DNA of 64,000 nucleotides from Devosia sp. RR2S18. GTDB taxonomy: Bacteria; Pseudomonadota; Alphaproteobacteria; Rhizobiales; Devosiaceae. Below the pieces are notes generated by a model, which saw nothing but the letters and a program-made list of their open reading frames with translations, did no database searches and was not told where the DNA came from. Positions 63,054-64,000 of this stretch are shown here, piece by piece (position 1 is the stretch's first letter; every line of letters begins with the position of its first letter). The position numbers and the translations under genes were made by a program. The DNA is taken from the NCBI RefSeq assembly GCF_030177755.1, contig NZ_CP126539.1, positions 2,380,001 through 2,444,000 on the forward strand. The letters are read 5' to 3'.

Positions 63054-63215
63054 ATGCACGTCGAGCACTATCAGGACGTCCGTCGCGCACGAGCGCCGGA
63101 AGACAAGGAACAGAAGGTCGACCCCATGTGGTCTGCCGATGAAGATGAACGGCGTCTTGCCATCTTCAAACGCGCCGCAGCCGGCGCCCGTAAAACGCTC
63201 CGGGGCCAGAACTGA
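63054..63215 (+). CDS. Hypothetical 53-residue protein
   Basis: ATG at 63054 preceded by GAGAGGA about eight bases away. The protein is short, charged and soluble: HVEHYQDVRRARAPEDKEQK, then WSADEDERRLAIFKRAA and a basic end. No family recognised. A strong terminator follows at 63253, so it is probably a complete single-gene unit. Confidence 0.5.
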   Translation: MHVEHYQDVRRARAPEDKEQKVDPMWSADEDERRLAIFKRAAAGARKTLRGQN

Positions 63216-63252
63216 GGCAATAGTCTCAGCGCATCGCGCACTCTCAACCAGC

Positions 63253-63288
63253 AAGCCGCCCAGTCTAACGGGGCGGCTTTGTTCTTTG
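63253..63288 (+). terminator. Rho-independent terminator
   Basis: AAGCCGCCC (63253-63261) and GGGCGGCTT (63271-63279) form a perfect 9-bp stem with a nine-base loop, then TGTTCTTTG. It ends the transcript of the 53-residue protein. Confidence 0.85.
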
Positions 63289-63501
63289 CTCAGCACCAGA
63301 TCTTTGGTGCGCCCATCAGCGAACAGGAGCTGCCAGACACATGGAGTGGATCTCGGCGCGCTCCCTCAGTGGAACGGCTTGGCAGCGGGCTGGTTGAGTA
63401 CCTGACCACCGAATTGGTCGGGCACGTCGCTTCAGGGCAGCGGTTGGGCCGGACACTCGCACCGCTCGTGCTGGGCCAGGTTCGCCACAAGGAGTTATGA
63501 C
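63289..63501. other. Unassigned stretch before the oxidoreductase
   Basis: A plus-strand open frame runs through here and stops one base before the next gene's ATG, with GGAG between. Its sequence (GSGLVEYLTTELVGHVASGQ) matches no family I know, and it has no convincing start. It may be a leader or remnant. Called non-coding for now. Confidence 0.35.
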
Positions 63502-64000
63502 ATGCCGCTAAGTGCCATTGCACTGAACTGTACCTTGAAGTCGTCGGGCTCGCCGTCTTCTACCGATCTCCTTCTAAGCCAAGTGCTGGAGGCCTTTCGC
63601 CAGGAAGGCGTGGAGGGTGAAATCCTCCGAGTTGCCGACTTCGACGTCAAACCAGGTGTGAGTTCGGATGAAGGCAATGGCGACCAGTGGCCACAGCTAC
63701 GCCGGCGCATTCTCGATAGCGACATCCTGATTGTGGGAACGCCTATTTGGCTCGGGCAGCCCTCCAGCGTCTGCAAGCGGGTGCTGGAGCGCATGGACGC
63801 TTTCCTCGGGGAAAAAGATGACGCGGGGCGGCTGGTTTCCTACGGTATCGTGGCCGGCGTGGTCGTGGTGGGCAATGAGGATGGCGCCCACCACGTTTCA
63901 GCAGAGCTTTACCAAGCCCTCAACGATGTCGGCTTCACCCTGCCCGCGAATGCAGTGAGCTATTGGGTGGGTGAGGCCATGGGGTCGACGGACTACAACA
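63502..64000 (+). CDS. NAD(P)H-dependent flavodoxin-fold oxidoreductase, cut by window edge
   Basis: Starts at the ATG at 63502, with AAGGAG eight bases upstream, and runs past the right edge (166 codons visible). The flavodoxin/FMN-reductase fold shows as AIALNCTLKSSGSPSSTDLLL (in parts LNCTLKSSGSPSST), the FMN-phosphate loop; DILIVGTPIWLGQPSSVCKRVLERMD (in parts GTPIWLGQPSS); and VVGNEDGAHH. It probably reduces flavins or quinones. Such enzymes can supply reduced flavin, but it lies 15 kb from the halogenase gene and no link is implied. Confidence 0.88.
   Translation, partial: MPLSAIALNCTLKSSGSPSSTDLLLSQVLEAFRQEGVEGEILRVADFDVKPGVSSDEGNGDQWPQLRRRILDSDILIVGTPIWLGQPSSVCKRVLERMDAFLGEKDDAGRLVSYGIVAGVVVVGNEDGAHHVSAELYQALNDVGFTLPANAVSYWVGEAMGSTDYN

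Noticed and set aside
62725..63090. Minus-strand frame with a helix-turn-helix-like stretch (EAARRLGMAQSLVSKAEK)
   Set aside because: No good start, overlaps the dehydrogenase fragment antisense and the 53-residue ORF, and the C-terminal part is plainly noise. It may be a gene remnant, but the case is too weak.
63279..63500. 73-codon plus-strand frame ending one base before the oxidoreductase
   Set aside because: Starts with TTG inside the tail of a strong terminator and shows no known family; kept only as an unassigned stretch.

Overview
The window looks like the chromosome of an alphaproteobacterium of the order Hyphomicrobiales (Rhizobiales). GC content is high and coding is dense, and the gene order is typical of that group: yajC-secDF, serS-surE, tatABC, scpAB, a SPOR-domain protein next to argS, dgt next to erpA, and valS-popZ-tolC-PCMT. 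An ExoR-type regulator fits too. A Devosiaceae-like genome is my best guess, from the overall look only. I saw no insertion sequence, prophage or CRISPR array.

Layout. 1-5 kb: Sec accessory genes (yajC, fused secDF) followed by two small genes whose human relatives are complex I assembly factors, and an AAA+ ATPase. 5-17 kb: a long minus-strand housekeeping block with an NlpD-like LytM factor, surE, serS, tatABC, scpAB, a SPOR protein, argS and a dNTPase. 17-27 kb: erpA, a serine hydrolase, xthA, exoR, valS, popZ, tolC and a PCMT-family methyltransferase. 27-36 kb: surface polysaccharide and envelope genes (a flippase with a CelD/BcsL-type acetyltransferase, an ExoD-like protein), a TerB-TerC pair, a PtsN-like EIIA upstream of a K+/H+ antiporter, and a FUSC transporter. 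36-39 kb: exbB-exbD-tonB.

39-51.5 kb is the accessory core. A MelR-like AraC regulator diverges from a five-gene operon (AgpA-like binding protein, two permeases, a fused double ATPase, and a GH4 glycosidase with the alpha-galactosidase-type CHS motif). Facing it is a second unit: another AraC regulator diverging from a GH4 enzyme with a CHG motif, followed by a flavin-dependent tryptophan-halogenase-family enzyme with all hallmark residues. I consider this pairing of an alpha-glycosidase with a halogenase the most interesting part of the window.

51.7-58.5 kb: a partner-switching signalling set (HAMP-SpoIIE phosphatase, STAS antagonist, HATPase anti-sigma-like kinase) beside an OmpA-like protein and a cellulose-synthase-like glycosyltransferase with a non-canonical QRFKY motif, then small membrane proteins, one only 30 residues long. 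58.6-64 kb: an ArsR-type regulator, a hemolysin III family protein, a double cold-shock-domain protein with a DUF192 protein, gloA, a striking 13-bp inverted repeat, an M15-type lipoprotein, two tRNA-Glu genes (UUC and CUC), a scar with a truncated dehydrogenase, a 53-residue ORF, and a flavodoxin-fold oxidoreductase that runs off the right edge. Start codons were chosen by ribosome binding sites, overlaps and family length; several differ from the longest open frame.
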